Positions 22,691 through 24,396 of a DNA stretch of 24,396 nt are shown here, piece by piece. The stretch lies in IMG/VR virus record IMGVR_UViG_3300042946_000366, positions 1 to 24,396 of that record; one strand, 5' to 3'. Origin of the DNA: a virus. Below the pieces are notes generated by a model. It worked only from the letters and a program-made list of their open reading frames with translations, was not told where the DNA came from and made no database searches. The translations under genes were made by a program, and so were the position numbers. How positions within the stretch are numbered: the first letter of the stretch is position 1; each line of letters opens with the position of its first letter.

Positions 22691-24142
22691 ATGCCAGAAA
22701 AACCTAACATGATCCCAATAGATCACGATAAGCCTAGGGAGAAATTCCTAGGCTTAACTCTTCCTAGAGATCCCGCAGAAATTATAAAGAAGAATAATGA
22801 AGCTGCTAGGAGTGACCCTAGAGGGCATCAAAAAACCCAAGGCACATTTATAGCGGATGTAGAGTACTCTAAAGACGCTATATCAGAGCGTGCAATGCCT
22901 AGCTACTTACTTAAGCAAATGACAAATTTAGGGGGTTTTAGCACTAACCCAGAAGTAAGGGATAAAGCTAACGCCACAATAAGAATGCAACAAGAAAAAG
23001 ATTCTGCTGTTATGGCTGGATCTAATTGGAGTAAGGAAGATCTAAAAAACCTAAAATCTGAGAGATTACAAGACCTAAAAAAAGTAGATGAAAAAAACAA
23101 TTTAATAGGCACAGGTGAAAACGACACAAGGGAACAGAAAATATTCTTTAACGCAGTAAAGAATCAATCAAACAGAACTAGCAGCATATCGCAAGACACA
23201 GACAGGCAGGGAAAGAAGCCAGAGGAAGTACTTCCAACAACTAGCTTTAATAGTTTTCCTTTAAATCTAATAACAGGTATTCCTACTGCTAGGTTTGCAA
23301 ATTCTGTAAAACCTGAAACAACACTAAAGGGTTTTAGTAAATCAGCAGAAGATATTTTTAATTCTTTATCAAAACCTAAGAATCAAAACTCATTAATGCC
23401 TGCACCAAGTGTAGATACAGAAGAAAAAACACCTAGCCCTGCTCCTACACCAACCCAAAATAATACAAGTTCAATAGCAGATATACCTGCTCCTCCTGCA
23501 ATTGGGCAAGAAAATATAAAAGAGCAAACAAAACTAACTCAAGTTAAACCACAAATAATTACACCTACGCAAATGGGAAAAGCTTTCTCAATGCTTCCAA
23601 GTGTAGCTCGTGGAACGGCAGCAGCAGGACTAGGTATATTTGCCTTAACACAAGCACTTAGAGGCCCTGTTACTAAACCACCACCAGTAGTTCCAAAGCC
23701 TGTACCTAATCCTGTGCCTGTGCCACCAACACCAAATCCTGTGCCACCGGATCCAACTAAACCAGATCCAACTAAAGTAGATCCAAACGAAAACCCAGAA
23801 GACGAAATAAGACGCAGAAAAAAAGAAGAGGAAGATAAAAAGAGACAAGACCCTAAACCTGTTGACCCTAAACCTGCTGATCCTAAACCAGAAGAAGAAA
23901 CACGCACAGATGACGAACCTATAAAAGAGCCTAAACCAGAAGACAAAAAGGAACCTCCTAAAAAAGAAGAACCTCCTAAAAAAGACAAACCTCCTGAACC
24001 TTGGCAAGTGCCATTTATGCTACCAACGCAATCAAGCGTACAGTCATTCCCTAGCTTGATCACAGGTATTCCAACACACAGCGCACCATCATTTGAAAAA
24101 ACACAACTAGAGATAAATTACTATTCCGAATTGGGGTTCTAA
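22691..24142 (+). CDS. Pro/Lys/Glu-rich protein with one hydrophobic segment, unknown function
   Basis: 483 residues; GGGGTAGGTT precedes ATG 22691. The N-terminal 250 residues are polar and probably partly helical. SVARGTAAAGLGIFALTQAL (about residues 303-322) could span a membrane. A long Pro-rich and then Lys/Pro/Asp/Glu-rich region follows (PVPNPVPVPPTPNPVPPDP; DPKPVDPKPADPKPEEE). A phrase, SFP-x-LITGIPT, occurs twice, near residues 187-199 and again near 452-463, flanking the low-complexity region. It may be a tail-associated or surface protein; no family recognised. Confidence 0.65.
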   Translation: MPEKPNMIPIDHDKPREKFLGLTLPRDPAEIIKKNNEAARSDPRGHQKTQGTFIADVEYSKDAISERAMPSYLLKQMTNLGGFSTNPEVRDKANATIRMQQEKDSAVMAGSNWSKEDLKNLKSERLQDLKKVDEKNNLIGTGENDTREQKIFFNAVKNQSNRTSSISQDTDRQGKKPEEVLPTTSFNSFPLNLITGIPTARFANSVKPETTLKGFSKSAEDIFNSLSKPKNQNSLMPAPSVDTEEKTPSPAPTPTQNNTSSIADIPAPPAIGQENIKEQTKLTQVKPQIITPTQMGKAFSMLPSVARGTAAAGLGIFALTQALRGPVTKPPPVVPKPVPNPVPVPPTPNPVPPDPTKPDPTKVDPNENPEDEIRRRKKEEEDKKRQDPKPVDPKPADPKPEEETRTDDEPIKEPKPEDKKEPPKKEEPPKKDKPPEPWQVPFMLPTQSSVQSFPSLITGIPTHSAPSFEKTQLEINYYSELGF

Positions 24143-24396
24143 ATGGCACAAGTAAAATCCCCAATAGTTGACATTCTAAAAGCTATAAAAACAGCTATTA
24201 AGACAAGCTTAGGAATCACCAATGACACAACAGTTAAAATTGTTGCTAGGGATGATCTACCTATTTACGCAGGGGATTTCGATGTACTTATAAAGGCTAA
24301 CCTGCCCTACCCTATTGAAGAATTTGTTTCTGGGGCAGGTAGAACAGCTAGCGTGGTTCTTAGAACTATCACAATAGTAATACGAACTAGGTTAGC
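24143..24396 (+). CDS. Truncated gene, possible tail terminator/tail completion protein
   Basis: Starts with ATG 24143 directly after the upstream TAA and runs open to the window end (84 codons visible). It begins MAQVKSPIVDILKAIKTAIK, then VKIVARDDLPIYAGDFDVLIK, EFVSGAGRTASVVLRTITIV and IRTR. A helical start followed by a strand with D-x-x-x-P and later strands ending in Arg resembles tail terminator/completion proteins, which cap the tail tube. The position after tube-like genes allows this. No clear ribosome binding site upstream; translational coupling likely. The rest of the protein is not in the window. Confidence 0.5.
   Translation, partial: MAQVKSPIVDILKAIKTAIKTSLGITNDTTVKIVARDDLPIYAGDFDVLIKANLPYPIEEFVSGAGRTASVVLRTITIVIRTRL

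Noticed and set aside
23539-24063. Gly/Ser- or Phe/Arg-rich - strand frames opposite the Pro-rich gene
   Set aside because: These arise from the complement of CCT/AAA-rich codons and have no independent support.

Overview
This window is part of the genome of a tailed double-stranded DNA phage (Caudoviricetes) or a related prophage. The sequence shows a replication module, a terminase pair, a portal, a protease-scaffold, a decoration-like protein, a major capsid protein, a head-tail connector and tail-tube-like genes, nearly all on the + strand and tightly packed (ATGA/TAATG overlaps, AGGAG-type ribosome binding sites). The portal (Mu gp29/DUF935-like), the protease-scaffold (Mu gpI-like) and the connector (gp36/DUF1320-like) point to a Mu-type head module. 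No integrase, transposase or lysis gene is visible. The host is bacterial and uses sigma70-like promoters and Shine-Dalgarno sites, but I cannot name it.

Layout. 1-3578: replication and nucleotide metabolism, with the end of a RecA/RepA-type helicase ATPase, a PDDEXK (Hjc-like) nuclease, a family A DNA polymerase with an active-looking 3'-5' exonuclease, and a MazG-like dATP/dGTP pyrophosphohydrolase. 3355-5440: a terminase-small-subunit-like HTH protein (224 bp overlap with the preceding frame) followed by four small unknown genes, one on the - strand. Two good intrinsic terminators, a near-consensus promoter and a highly structured short RNA candidate also lie here. 5441-7015: terminase large subunit. 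7016-7875: an 860 bp gene-poor region with several interleaved repeat families, a run of triloop hairpins and a G8-CACCCAC-G8 element. 7876-9280: a - strand cassette of a cytosine-C5 DNA methyltransferase and a coupled 52-codon gene. 9367-9473: a predicted promoter and a three-hairpin leader. 9474-24396: the + strand late operon: ASCH-like protein, portal, a small basic protein, a low-complexity protein, a 1604-residue protein, protease-scaffold, decoration-like protein, major capsid, connector, two tandem tail-tube-like paralogues, a Pro/Lys-rich protein and a truncated gene.

How it fits together: the helicase, polymerase, nuclease and nucleotide hydrolase copy the genome and adjust the dNTP pool. 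The methyltransferase probably protects the DNA from restriction. The terminase packages it through the DUF935-type portal into a head built from scaffold, decoration and capsid proteins. The most unusual parts are non-coding: the repeat-rich region after the terminase gene, the three-hairpin leader before the ASCH gene, and the promoter-plus-hairpin element at about 5.0 kb. The GTGCAC palindrome is also clearly over-abundant across the window, most densely around this non-coding region.
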